This document shows positions 35,505-46,849 of a stretch of 64,000 bases of DNA, in pieces. The position numbers and the translations under genes were made by a program. A model generated the notes under the pieces. The model was not told where the DNA came from, made no database searches, and was given only the letters and a program-made list of their open reading frames with translations. Location of the stretch: positions 24,724 to 88,723 of the forward strand of contig WNNJ02001529.1 of assembly GCA_012934845.2 (NCBI GenBank). The letters run 5' to 3'. The DNA is from Pomphorhynchus laevis (taxonomy: Eukaryota; Acanthocephala; Palaeacanthocephala; Echinorhynchida; Pomphorhynchidae). Every line of letters starts with the position of its first letter. Within the stretch, counting starts at the first letter, position 1.

Positions 35505-36480
35505 ACTAATAAACAACATACGTTGTATCAGAATTAGTATTAGAGGTCATTACAAGGAAGTGCTATGCTATTAGGTTTCGGCCCATATTCCTCGACCCTA
35601 TATAGCAGCGGGGCCAAATACATGCTAATGATGTATTTCCTCTGATTAAATTTGATTATTTAGTATACCTTATTCTAATACAAAGTATATTATTTATTAT
35701 CCATCCATAAATATTTTCCGCTAATGCTTTTAAAGTTGATTTATATATTTTACTATTTTCTGTATTTTTGGATGGTATTTTTATAGTAACCATATTTTAA
35801 ATATCTGTCTATTAAATTATTTAAATTATTTTGAAGAAAACTAATATCGTTACAAATTGTTGCAATTCTTAAAATTTCATTATTTAATTTATTATATTTT
35901 ATATTATATGGTATGTATGAATGCTCATGCAAAAATATGTTTCTGCAAATTCAAATATGACATATTTACGATACAAATTAAAAGTAGTTTTAATCGATGT
36001 TAATTTTATGTTCATATCTAGATTAATATTGATTTTGAAAGTATAATATAATGTATTATATTATATTATATATTATATGGTATGCATGAATGCTCATGCA
36101 AAAATATGTTTCTTGTAAAATCTGATTTTCCAGAATCTTGTATTTTATTGTATTTTTTATCATCGCTTATTTTTAAAATTTATATTCATAGTTTTAATTG
36201 ATGTTAATTTAATGTTCATATAAAGATATATACCTTTTTTATCATTAATATTGGTTTTATTAAGAATGAGGCTACCTGGATAAATTTCTTCGCTTATTGA
36301 ATAAAATTTGATAGTTGTTAAATACACATATATCATCAATATATCGAAACATATATTTCATATCTTTATATAATTTAGATTTATTTTTTAAACAGTTATG
36401 AACAAATTCATCTTCTATAAAGCTTTAAAATGAGCCAGCTATAATTAGGCCACAATTACCTTCCATTGTATTTGTTGAAT
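35505..36480 (-). mobile_element. Reverse-transcriptase element, YIDDI family, copy C (rearranged)
   Basis: The minus strand carries the 3' module (35620-35540), the tail of the RT frame with the GCATGAATGCTCATGCA word, and the YPG/YIDDI region near 36270-36370. The word ATGAATGCTCATGCAAAAAT occurs at both about 35920 and 36085, so two partial copies or an internal duplication are present. It is broken throughout. Confidence 0.6.
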
Positions 36481-36704
36481 CCTATCAGTATTCGATAGAT
36501 ATTTATCGAATACTAAATACTTTTTGCACTGGAAATGTATTATTAATATTTTGAAATATATTAATTATTGATTTATAGAATATAATGATTATATTGATTA
36601 TATGACATCATTGATACAATCATTTGATAATCACTTAAATAATTTGGCAGATCTGAGTACTTATATATGTGCGGTAATACCTATACTGATGTCCTTATTA
36701 ACCA

Positions 36705-37330
36705 GATCAGCTAACTGAATATACGTATTTTATACTATATATAAATTAAAAATAATGATAAATAATTATAAATAACAAATAATTATATAATATTTTATCG
36801 AATTTATTTTAATACAAAGTAAAAATTTAGAATTAAAATTTAAAATAAAAATCAATTTTTATAAATTAACTAAAACATAATATAAGATGTTGTATACAAA
36901 TAAGAAATATAGGCCAGTAGGAGGAACTGCTATGTTATCCAATTCACCCCTAGTCTTCTGCGAACATAGCAGCTGGCTAAATGCATGCTAATTACGTTTT
37001 TTCTCTGATGAATTTAATTATTAAAATTAACGACATATTTGCTTGGGAATTAACAGAAAATAATAATGTCGTAGCAATAATACATAGTTTCAGTATTTCT
37101 GACAGAGATCATATTACCAGGAAAACAATGTCCGGATGTCAATAATAACTTGCCAGTAGAACAAATCAGATCATCTAACTGAATCTACGTATTTTATGCC
37201 ATATATAAATCGAAAATAATGGTAAATAATTATAAATAATAAATAATTACATAATATGTTTTGCAATTTATTTTTATATTACTATAAAATTTAAAATAAA
37301 AATCAATTTTTATGAATTGAAGAATAAAAT
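36705..37330 (-). repeat. Two tail units of the YIDDI-family element, one with solo 3' module
   Basis: The sequence from 36705 (AGATCAGCTAACTGAATATA) to 36880 recurs at 37164-37330 with about the same order of words (CTAACTGAATCTACGTATTT; AAATAATTATAAATAA; AAAATCAATTTTTAT). The 3' module in between (36905-36990, minus strand) has a 10-bp perfect arm pair, CTGCTATGTT with AACATAGCAG. No RT frame remains. Confidence 0.55.
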
Positions 37331-37937
37331 CGGGTTTAAACTAAGTTCTAGTCATTATTTCTAGCTAAACGAAACAACATAATGTAAACTGTTATATAAA
37401 GTTATAGATTAAATATTAAATTTCCTATGCATCAATAAGCAGTTTTTATCAGTTAAATATCTTTAATTAATTTCCAAACAAAAATATAAAAGTGATTATA
37501 GTCAATACACGATGGTTGCAAGAACATAGTTGCTAGCTAGGTGTGGTGATCAGTCAGCAAAGAGAAACATTGAGTCGTATCCGATAAAGATGTGCCTACA
37601 TAAAAAATAAAATAACATGAATGTTCATAGTAGAAGCTCACGAGTAAATGATAAATTTACTGTGTCATTTTTTTATCTAAATGTCAAAAGACTTTAGAGT
37701 GTGAATCATATTTACAAGAAGCTTTACAAATTTAAGACAAAATATTTTGTTTACAAAATATATAAAATTTTAAGATTTTAAATTATAAAATTCATTTAAT
37801 TCATACTATTTTGTACTGTGTGCTTTGTGGATTCCTTTAAATAAAATAATTTATCATTTGAAAATTACGCCGCTTAAAGCTAATAACGCAAATGCTCTGA
37901 GATTAAAAGAATCTCTGAGCTTTTTTGTTATAAATAT

Positions 37938-37971
37938 TTATGTCATAATTATGGTAATAATTATGACATAA
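37938..37971. repeat. Perfect 15-bp hairpin, 4-base loop
   Basis: TTATGTCATAATTAT and its exact complement flank GGTA. Confidence 0.6.
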
Positions 37972-38183
37972 TTTACATTATGGTAATTTTTGTCATATTT
38001 AATGTTGCTTTATATGCGCAAAGTTTCATCAATGGATGTAAATTCATATAAATTTAATTATTTGGCCTCTATTTTTTAAATCGTCAAGTTTAAGAAATCG
38101 AATAAGAAGTCGTTTTTCTGAAAAGTAATTTGATTTTATAACCAAATGTGCAATATTTTTGTTATCTTCGTTAGCTAATTTCA

Positions 38184-38246
38184 TTTCACGTTGTATGCAG
38201 TGTTGAGAATAATTTCATTATTCTCAACGCTGCATACAACGTGAAA
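38184..38246. repeat. 30-bp foldback with 3-base loop
   Basis: TTTCACGTTGTATGCAGTGT begins the left arm. The right arm is its complement with one T-G mismatch over 30 positions, separated by TTC. The tiny loop argues against a microRNA precursor and for a DNA foldback. Confidence 0.65.
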
Positions 38247-38459
38247 AATACACACATTTATAAATAAAATGTCTTTTTTTTAAATAAAATTTAAAATTAA
38301 TTTATGATTTTACATGAAAATAAACTTTTCAAAGATATTTTCAAGTAATATCATTTCGTACTATGAATGCCTATTTTAATTGAATTTTATTTTAGAAATA
38401 AATAGTTTGTCGTTTTGTAATAGAAGCTGACGTAAGAACCAATTAAGTAATGATAGTCA

Positions 38460-38462
<3 letters not shown>

Positions 38463-38498
<36 letters not shown>
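38463..38498. repeat. (AT)n microsatellite
   Basis: About 18 uninterrupted AT dinucleotides. Confidence 0.85.
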
Positions 38499-38501
<3 letters not shown>

Positions 38502-38986
38502 AAGATACCAAATGTATCACTAAAAATGGTACATTTAGTACTACTTTAAAATTTGAAAATGTATCATTTTCAATCCTTAAAAATGCTTGTTAATTAAATA
38601 GTCATTTTTACTCAATCGAAACTTTGGTACGTCAAGGAAACTTCAGGTAATATCTTTTGATAAATATCTTAATCAGAACCAGCTTTGCCATCTAAATCTT
38701 CGGAAGAACATGCTAATCTTTACATTAAAATAAATTTGTATTATTTTAGGTTTTTAATCTATTCAATAAATTAAACTTAAAGTTTAAATGTGTATCATTT
38801 GTAGCTACAAAATAAGATCATATTCGCTTAAACTAGAACTTGGATTTGTGATAGGAATTTTACAGATTTTAAACAAACCTACATAACCATATTTTTAATA
38901 AACCACGATTTATTTTTGAGAACACTTGAATTGCCAATAATAAAGAGCACAGAGGATTTTTTTATATTTTTTTAGAAATTTATTTG

Positions 38987-39086
38987 AAAGATAATTGTCA
39001 TTGCTGTAAATTTTCAGTAACGAACTGATAAGCTGACGATGGTAACAGTTCGTTACTGAAAATTTACATCAATGGCAATCATCTTT
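38987..39086. ncRNA. Long hairpin, microRNA-precursor-like
   Basis: Two 41-nt arms (38987-39027 and 39046-39086) pair with two mismatches and one G-T pair, including 23 perfect pairs (TGTAAATTTTCAGTAACGAA and on). The loop is 18 nt. Length, loop size and imperfect lower stem fit a microRNA precursor on either strand. A foldback transposon remnant is the main alternative. Confidence 0.4.
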
Positions 39087-42000
39087 TAAGACTTCGATTT
39101 TAAACCAACCTACATAAGCCATTCTTAAAATGAAATAGAACGTGGCATTACGAATTATACGGTGAAGATGTACCTAAGTTATAAAGTAATAGTTACAGCT
39201 TTTTTTGCTTATAAATTCATCATAAAACATGAATTTAATACTTTTATCTTATGAAATGCGTCAGTTGTTCAAAAAACAGTGCAATTTTGTGCTTTGGGAT
39301 AATTTAGAATAACCATGCCTTAAGAACTCAATGAGTATACAATTCTAGTATATCATAAAATACTGAAATGCATATTTAAAAAGTAATTTAAAGGTATTTT
39401 TTAATAAATATATTTAATTTTTTTATTTAGAAAATATTTGAGCAGGACTAAGAAAACAGTATTTTATTTTTATATTTCGATAGTTGCTGCTAGCATCATA
39501 AAAAGAAACAAACCGTACCGAAACAAAATAAATGTATGTATTTTTTCTGTCTATGATGATGCAAGTGGAAGGTAGCGAATATATATATAAATTAAATAGA
39601 GTTTTACCAATCCTGCAGCAAAATTAAAAAATGGATGAATATCACTTATCTTTAATTTCATTTTTAGTATGAAATATAAACAATTATAAATTTTTAGTGT
39701 TTCTGATTTTAAATGAAGACAGCTTATCAAAATGTATTGTTAACCAACTGGTTTGGATCAATAAAACACTATTTTAGTTGTATATTTTGCTATTTGCCTC
39801 TAACATCATGAGAATCAAAATAATATTTTCTGTTGCTAGTGCCATAAAAATAGTTTATTGATCGACAATTCTTAATAATTTGTTCCAAATGTGTTAGATG
39901 AATATGTGAACTGACAAAATCTAACATTTTTATTGTATGTCTAGTAATCCAATAAACTCTAATTATGCGCAACCATATGCAACAGGAACTCCAGATACGT
40001 AATTATCGGCAGCTTGAAATACACAACCACATGTTCATTTTATTAATATAACCAAAAGTTAATTGTATATTCTGCAGTTCCAGTATCCATTAAAATTCTA
40101 TCCAGCTTTTATAATGGATTATTACTAATAAAGATGCAATTTTCTCATCTACGAAAATTAAAATGTCTAAATTTTCAGGATATTTACAATTTTATATTTT
40201 GTTTTTTACAATTATCAATGTTTTAAGAACAATTTTCTTCAAACCTATAATTGCCAATTATTGCTCTCTAAAAAACAAATAAATTCAATTAATTTTAAAT
40301 TATAATATTAATGTCGTAAATTGATATATTTAGTTTTCATTTGATAATTAATCATTGAGGTTTAAAACATTTTTAAAAATTTGTATATCTCTGCGATATC
40401 AGCGAGAACGCCTAGATAAATTTAATCGATCAAACTGTTTTTAGGACCTTATCCTCATAACGTCTTAAAATAAGGACCTATATAAGGTCCTATATATTAT
40501 TATCATAATAATAGGAGCTACAATAATTAGGGCCTAGTCTTAATTTATTATATTATTATGATTTTATAATATAATATCATATATAATATATATTTTATAA
40601 TATTATAATATATCATAGACATTTAATAATGCATGTTATTTTAATATAAACGTGAATGTGTGCGTTACCAACTCAAATTACTTATCGAATAAATAAGGAA
40701 GTAAAATCTGATTCATCGTATATTTAAAATAACTTCAAATAGCACATGATTTTCCACAATAAACACTTCATTTTTCCTCAGATCAATATTTTGTATTAGA
40801 CATGTCAACAAAGCATAAACGTAAAATATCTATTTATTTACTGTTTTATTATTTGAATTAAAATAAATTATTTTAATTATTCGAAACTAATTTCAAAAAT
40901 AAAATGACCTTACAAAGTCATTTAGCATCACACCATAAACGAAATTTCTGATTGTCTGTGTTTTCTAAGTGTTAACACTTGCATTCTTGCCAGAAATATT
41001 AAAGCAGAAGGAATTTCAATCAACAGCGGAGAAGCTGCATTTTTAATTTACAATAAAAAATATTTCACACTTTTTTATTGCAATAACGGATGCAAATTTC
41101 TCCACCGTAAACCAGTCGAACAAGTGAAAAATACTTAGATCTGCCATATATGGATGTTTTGGGTAATAATATGTTAGCGACTAATACTAGTAAAGACTAG
41201 ACAAAAAGCTTTTAAGATTTTATAAAACATTAACATCGCAATGTTTTCAATGTGCAAAATTAAAATTTTAAATGGGAGTGATACTTACAAACGAAAGAAT
41301 TCAATGTTCATAGTGAACATAGCTGACTATATGCGTACATTTCTTAAAAAGAATCTATCATCGTCATTATGCTGGCAATTGCATAACTCTGAATTTACTG
41401 AGGAGGTAAAAAGACAAAAAACGGAAAGCTTTATGATGTCAATCTTAAAAAGTTCCTTGTGATCACTGCGCAGATGAATATAACAAAAAATAGTTACCTT
41501 GACGAATGTAGATTTTGCACATGGCGGATGCAGGATATTTTGTGAAAAAGCAAAACTATACAGTGTGCAGAATTGACAAACTAAAAATGGGAAATGTATC
41601 TTCTATGTTGGAAAATGTTGTTTTAAAAACGTGATAAAACGTAAGATGGAACAGACAGAAAAGTAGAATTTATGTACTAAAAATGTGATAAGATAACAAT
41701 ATGGAATGAAAAATAGAATATATTTGAATAAAAAACCAATTAACGTTTGCTCATGTGGTTACTGGAAGATACAACACAGGAAACTGTGAATAATAGAAAA
41801 TTGAACAATACAGACCCATAATTCAAAAGCAGATGCAATTAGGTAATTGAATATGACAATTTCCCATAAATTGCTCTCAGAGACATTTGTATCGCTAAAG
41901 ATATAAATTGTAAGACATTGCATGGGCTTAATTTTACACCGTAAATTGTGTGGGTATTATTTTACTTAGTAAAGTTAAATTGCAGCCTCATAAGATATTC

Positions 42001-42204
42001 AAGAAAATATTTGTTTACTTTTGTAAATGCTGCAAGTTAAATGATTAAAGTTTATGTAGCTGTAAGATTTAAAATTAGATAAATAATAAATTAAAGAATT
42101 CATTAATGTTAGATTTAAAGAATTAAGTAAAATAACAAGTATTTAATATTTTCTTTTCGGAAAATATCAGGCAATTTAATCTAGAAATTGGCCTTTTTTT
42201 ACAG

Positions 42205-42377
42205 TGTAAAAAAAGCTAGTATTTTATTGCTGTCTAATGCCTACGATTCTAATAGATACCCTTCAATTGAAGAGAAGATGATGCTTGCCAAATCAACAGA
42301 AATGACTATAACACAATTAAATAACTGGTTCAAGAATAAACGTCAAAGAGAACGTATCAGAGCAAACAAATTTCAAG
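42205..42377 (+). CDS. Six-class homeodomain exon
   Basis: The exon is bounded by a TTTTTTTACAG acceptor and a CAAG|GTATTA donor. It encodes most of a homeodomain: VKKASILLL, then NAYDSNRYPSIEEKMMLAKS and MTITQLNNWFKNKRQRERIR. The NxYPSxxEKxxLAxxTxxTxTQxxNWFKNRRQR pattern is that of Six/sine oculis proteins, which act as nuclear transcription factors; NRYPS and LAK resemble Six4/5. Two unusual residues are the K in NWFKNKRQR and the charged, poorly matching helix 1. I could not find an exon with the Six domain nearby, so this may be one exon of a gene with long introns or an isolated relic. Confidence 0.65.
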
Positions 42378-42479
42378 GTATTAAGAGTAATTATTTTGTA
42401 GTAATTAATTATTTCACAATAAATAGTTCATAATGATTTAATATTGATAAAGAATTATTTGAGCTGGATCATAAAGGGG

Positions 42480-42535
42480 AACAGTTTATTTGATTTTCGC
42501 TAACTTATGTTATCATCTTCAGAAAATTACTGAAG
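42480..42535 (-). ncRNA. Hammerhead-ribozyme-like motif next to the RT/nuclease element
   Basis: On the minus strand: CTGAAGA (42522-42516), U, GATAAC/GTTAGC around ATAA with one mismatch, GAAA, then ATC. Stem I pairs TTT with AAA next to the core, then after a 3x3 internal loop CAGT with ACTG (42529-42532 with 42482-42485). This matches the internal-looped stem I of natural hammerheads. A competing hairpin (CTTCAG/CTGAAG, 42518-42536) would hide the core. Confidence 0.55.
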
Positions 42536-42603
42536 ATGACAATAATTAAATTTTTTGTTATTTTAATTAGCTCCTCCGTTCTACTTTGGTTATACTAGGT
42601 GTC

Positions 42604-45134
42604 TCATTTCAGACACCAGTCGTTTGCTTTTGTTAGCGCTACACCTATACGTTGTCGCAGCGAACATACATTTTTGCCATAGGAGGATGGATCGCTCACT
42701 GATGCGAGAGTTGTTAGTCTCATGATGAAAGCACTTGCCTCCTTTGCTAGTCCGCCTGAGGTGGAAATTACGAACGGAATAAAGGTTCCTTTTTCGATTT
42801 CAATAATTCGCTCAATGTATTTATTCTTTTTTCTGTTTTCATTGTATTCAAATGATTGTGTAGGACTTCGACTTACGTAAAACTGGGCAAATGGGTTAAA
42901 TATTGTGACATCCAAAAATGTCCGCTCAGTCTGTGAGTGCGTTAGTCCAGTGCAGGATATATCGGCTCTAGATCGGGGATCTCGTGTTGTCGTTCGGTTT
43001 GAAAACTCGAATATATCTGGAACAGTTGAGAGCATCGGTTCTGATTCTACATTCCATAACACTTTACTGGTTTCGTCAATCAAGATATCTCTGATTATAT
43101 TATGTCGTACAATGGTTCGCCCTTTCCATTTGCACGACAGTAAGTGAGGTGTCGATTTAACTTTTCTGTATACGCATGATGTTGACGTACATCGCAAGTC
43201 CCATCCATATCTACATGCCATTCCCGCTTGTATTTCAAAATTATTTAAATAAAATCGTCTGTCATCGCTTACTCGAGAGAGAGCCACGAGGAAGACCCTT
43301 TAATAGATGCATGATCTACAGCGGTTTTCGATTTTTGATCTAATTCTGACATTATGTTGGTTATTTCACCCTGTTCTAAATCAGATTTTTCTGTTGTTAT
43401 CATCCTAGCCATTTCTCTTTGCATTTCGTAAAAAGTTGATCCTCTTATATTCATATCCTAAAGGGTTGCACATTTTTGCTGATCTTGACCATTCCATTTT
43501 AGCTTTTTTGAGGATTTATTGTTCCTAGGCCTCCGTTAGCTACTTTAAGGCACAAGACATTAAACCATGTGTGATCAATATCCTCTCTGCCTAGAATTTG
43601 AGGTAGTAGTTCGTGCTGAATAATCGTAACCAGCTTTTCGAACCATTCGGTTTGACATTCGCATGTTCTTAGAATATAGCTCCATTTATGTTGTAGTCTG
43701 AATATGAATGCAGGATATGCTAGATGCCTCTCACTCGGTCTACTGATTTAAGCCGAACTAATAGGAAGATCCATTCGTCAATCTTTTGCTGAACCCAATT
43801 CGCTTCAATGTTTAGAAATCCAATTGGACAGTCAAGCAATTCTAACCTATGTTTTGTTATGTTTACCCCAAGATCTCGAAATCTTTTTCCATTTGTATTA
43901 TTTTTTGGATTTATTAGTAATTTGCATTTTGATTCATTTACGAAAAAGCCATATGCTGGACTGAGTTTTTTTATGTGATTGAAAAACAATAGCAACTTTC
44001 TTTCGGTGTCAATACACGATACATCATTCGCATATCATTTTTGCGTTATTGTTGGACATTAGGAATTCAATTTTGTTATCAGCGGTATCGTGGCTGCCGC
44101 AAAAGCAATCATAGCAAACGGATCACCTTGTGTGAATCTTTCTTTCGATTCTATTATTTTATCATCTATAATTAATATGGGATTGTTGTTGTAAGTATTT
44201 TTCAATATTGTTTTGAGAGGAAGACATATCCTGGAAATATTTTCTATAGCTACTTTTCGGTTTATGCAGTTTAATGCATTTTTGGCATCTATGAGTAAGA
44301 GACAAGCTTTCGATTCTTCTTTCAACATCGACTGTTGAATACTTCTTACGACGTATTCCATCCCGCACTTTTGACCTGCGCAAAGCTGAAAGTTACCGGC
44401 TACATCCTGTACCTGTGTTTGTATTATCTGCGGGACTGTTTTCGATATAATCCTTCTGTATACTTCTCCAATACCTATTGGACGAACTCCAGGTCTCTTG
44501 TCAAGCGCCACGAGTCGACATATAACGAATGCATCCAAATACTTCTCATCAATCTCGGTTGTAGCAATGCGTCTTGCCAATTTTGCCATGCTATCGGCCA
44601 ATTCGTATGATTCCCGGTCGAATGTAGCTAGCTTTTGTTTACACAGTGATGCATCTCCACCAGTGGGTTCTGCTGAACCCGAAGTTTGTCGGCATGAATG
44701 AACAATTGCACTTGCATCTATTTGATCAAACATGATATAATGAAACGTTTCAGATTAGAACTGTGTATTTATGATGACATCATCACTGAATGGGCCACTA
44801 TCTGGATGCTTGTCTCGTAGTATATCTACTACACGTTTTTGTCCGATCATGTCATCAGCCGCCAACAATTTGCTACAATTGTTTTTGGGATTTAAATCAT
44901 GCACTGCAGCTCCAATGCTACCCTTCAAGCTCGTTTGAATTGAATGGGCCATTTCAGTGTGTTAGTTTCTTTCGATTTCTTTGTCATTTGTAAATACCGG
45001 GCTTCTTCATAGAGACCACATATTTCTCTCTTTTTCCAATAATCCAGGCGTCTTTTGAGGGCAGCTTTAGTGTCTTTGACTTTTCTGGACAAAAGTCGTT
45101 GTAGTAAAAGTTGAAAATAAATCGTTATCACCAT
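42604..45134 (-). mobile_element. Decayed retroelement: RT with restriction-nuclease-like C-terminus
   Basis: Minus-strand frames give, from 45134 down, a helical N-terminus (LKRRLDYWKKREICGLYEE), a segment reading RLVALDKRPGVRPIGIGEVY (RT motif 1-2 region), LLIDAKNALNCINRKVAIEN (motif A), FTQGDPFAMIAFAAATIPLI (motif B) and, at 43287-42604, a C-terminal domain (STPHLLSCKWKG; RADISC; RTFLDVTIFNPFAQFY; FIPFVISTSGGLAKEAS) whose spaced aspartates recall PD-(D/E)XK nucleases. This protein type is frequent in invertebrate genomes; I cannot name the clade. The copy covers nearly the whole coding length and is broken in several places, so it is old but not ancient. Hammerhead-like repeats bracket it. 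Confidence 0.65.
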
Positions 45135-45394
45135 TAACTCGTCTTCATAATCTTCATGAGTACATGCCCTGTTTGAAATGAATACTCTGCTTTCGTTACA
45201 GCAGAGTATTCATTTACAGGTGATATTATGATGATAATAATAACAATATGATAATAATTACTGAATATGTTAATAATTTTCATTATTTGAGGTACTGTAA
45301 TGTCAAATTGAAATATGGTAATAGTCTCGTTTTAATTTTTATTCTCGAAGAAGAATAAAAGGTTTTTATTTCTAAAAATGATATTGTGGATAAT

Positions 45395-45880
45395 ATATCC
45401 AGAAAGCCTAATTCTTAACAAAACCAATATTAATGATAAAGAAGGTGTATATCTAGATATGAACATTAAATTAACATTAACTAAAACTACTATTAATTTA
45501 TATCGTAAAGATGACATTTAAATTTACAAGAAACATATTTTTGCATGAGCATTCATGCATACCATATAATATAAAATATAATACATTAAATAATGAAATT
45601 TTAAGAATTGCAACAATATGTAATGATATTGGCTTTCTTCAAAATCATTTAAATAATTTAATAGATACATATTTTAAACTAGGTTACTATAAAAATAACA
45701 TCAAGCAGAAAATAGTAAAATATATAAATCAAAACAATAATATAAAGAATAAATTTAAACTCTTAAGTGGCAAATTTTTATGGATGGATAATAAATAATA
45801 TACTTTGTATTAGAATAAGATACTAGATAGTTATTTCAGAGGAAATACATTATTAGCATGTAACGATATTGACATTAACG
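45395..45880 (+). mobile_element. Reverse-transcriptase element, YIDDI family, copy D (truncated)
   Basis: Plus-strand frames read NKTNINDKE, then YLDMNIK-type sequence, FKFTRNIFLHEHSCIPYNIK, ICNDIGFLQNHLNNLIDTYF and KLGYYKNNIKQKIVKYINQN. The C-terminal part of the RT is open for 95 codons. The 3' module breaks off at about 45878, where the hammerhead-like repeat begins, so the two elements meet there. Confidence 0.7.
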
Positions 45881-45904
45881 AATAATTGGAGCTGGATCAA
45901 AGAA

Positions 45905-45965
45905 AAGAGAATTTTTTTAATATTTCGCTAACTTCTGTTAGCATCTTTAGAAAATAACATATGTA
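45905..45965 (-). ncRNA. Hammerhead-like motif, second flank of the RT/nuclease element
   Basis: On the minus strand: CTAAAGA (45950-45944), U, GCTAAC/GTTAGC perfectly paired around AGAA, GAAA, then TATT as stem III and triplet. Four A-U pairs of stem I (TTTT with AAAA) follow. It shares GAGCTGGATCA (45890-45900) with the copy at 42463-42473. The core G to A change probably inactivates it. Confidence 0.5.
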
Positions 45966-46144
45966 TTCAAATAAAAATTATATGTTTAAACTATCTTGAT
46001 AACAACCACTTACAATTTTTGAAGAAGCCGCAAGGTGAAACGTAAAATTGAAGTATTAATCTTTGCTTTTTATTGGTAGAGACCAATAATTATATTTCGT
46101 TTATATAGTAATTACTTGTTCACCGTCGCCCAGGAGATATAATC

Positions 46145-46775
46145 AAGGATTTTGACAAAAACCGGATTTCGATTACATGCAGTGTAGATCTCGTTATAAC
46201 ACTTCGACGATCTGATAGTAGACGGCAGCACTTATCAGTAGGGTGAACTACCATCAGTCGTTTCGGCTGCCATGTTATATATTTAAAAAGCATCTCCGAG
46301 AATTTGCTTACTTGGTAGCATGGACATAACCTCTTTAAACTAAGCAAGTGCAACCCGGAGATCTGAAGCTTGTAGGATCCCGGAGCACAGTGTTTACAAT
46401 TCTACTCTTAAATTATAAAAATGTACAATAAAAGGATCCTGCGAGAAAACAAGACATGACAGCAATTAAATCTGCTGCCGTAGATTATTATGCTTATTAT
46501 TATGCTATTATTATTAATTTTGGTTATTATCAAAATTCCTGCTGAATAAAATTAGGATGATCCGGAAAGCACATGGTTAGCTTAAAGAGGTAATGCCCAT
46601 GCTACCAAGTAAACAAATTCTCGAAGATGTTTATTAATATATCACAAGGCAGCCGAAATGACTGATGGTATTTAACCCTACTAATGAGTGCTACCGGCTC
46701 CAATCAGATCGTCTAGGAGTGATTACAAAGTTTGACCCGCATGTAATCGAACTCGAGTTTTTGGCAAAAAACTTG
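46145..46775. repeat. Pair of 200-bp inverted repeats
   Basis: The left arm (46145-46345) and right arm (46577-46775) are complementary copies with about 20% differences. Both carry CAGCCGAAAYGACTGATGGT and a CATGCTACCAAGTAARCAAA word. The spacer is 230 bp with no gene. Frames of 60-77 codons in each arm are mirror images and show no known motif. A foldback or other non-autonomous DNA element is likely. The word GTTTGACCCGCATGTAAT from the right arm recurs at 48477. Confidence 0.6.
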
Positions 46776-46849
46776 AATTTAAAAATAAAGTTAAATTATC
46801 GTCATGGGTTGCTATTTGTGGAGAATAAATATAATTTGAATACTTGACA

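Larger units (their letters stand above)
37331..42180. other. Intergenic AT-rich region with several hairpins
   Basis: No convincing gene. It holds perfect or near-perfect hairpins at 37938-37971, 38184-38246 and 38987-39086, an (AT)n tract at 38463-38498 and a degenerate hammerhead-like core near 39470-39505. A 73-codon frame at 41241-41462 starts with ATG and is lysine/serine-rich (NIADYMRTFLKKNLSSS), but I do not recognise it. Confidence 0.4.

Noticed and set aside
37893-37926. Stem-loop followed by a T run, like a bacterial terminator
   Set aside because: The window is eukaryotic and there is no gene upstream; T runs are common in this composition.
38184-38246. microRNA precursor
   Set aside because: A 3-base loop and an almost perfect 30-bp stem do not fit processing by Drosha/Dicer.
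42604-45880. Classification of the RT elements as Polinton or LTR retroelements
   Set aside because: No integrase, polymerase B, capsid or long terminal repeats are visible. They are described only as RT elements of unclear class.
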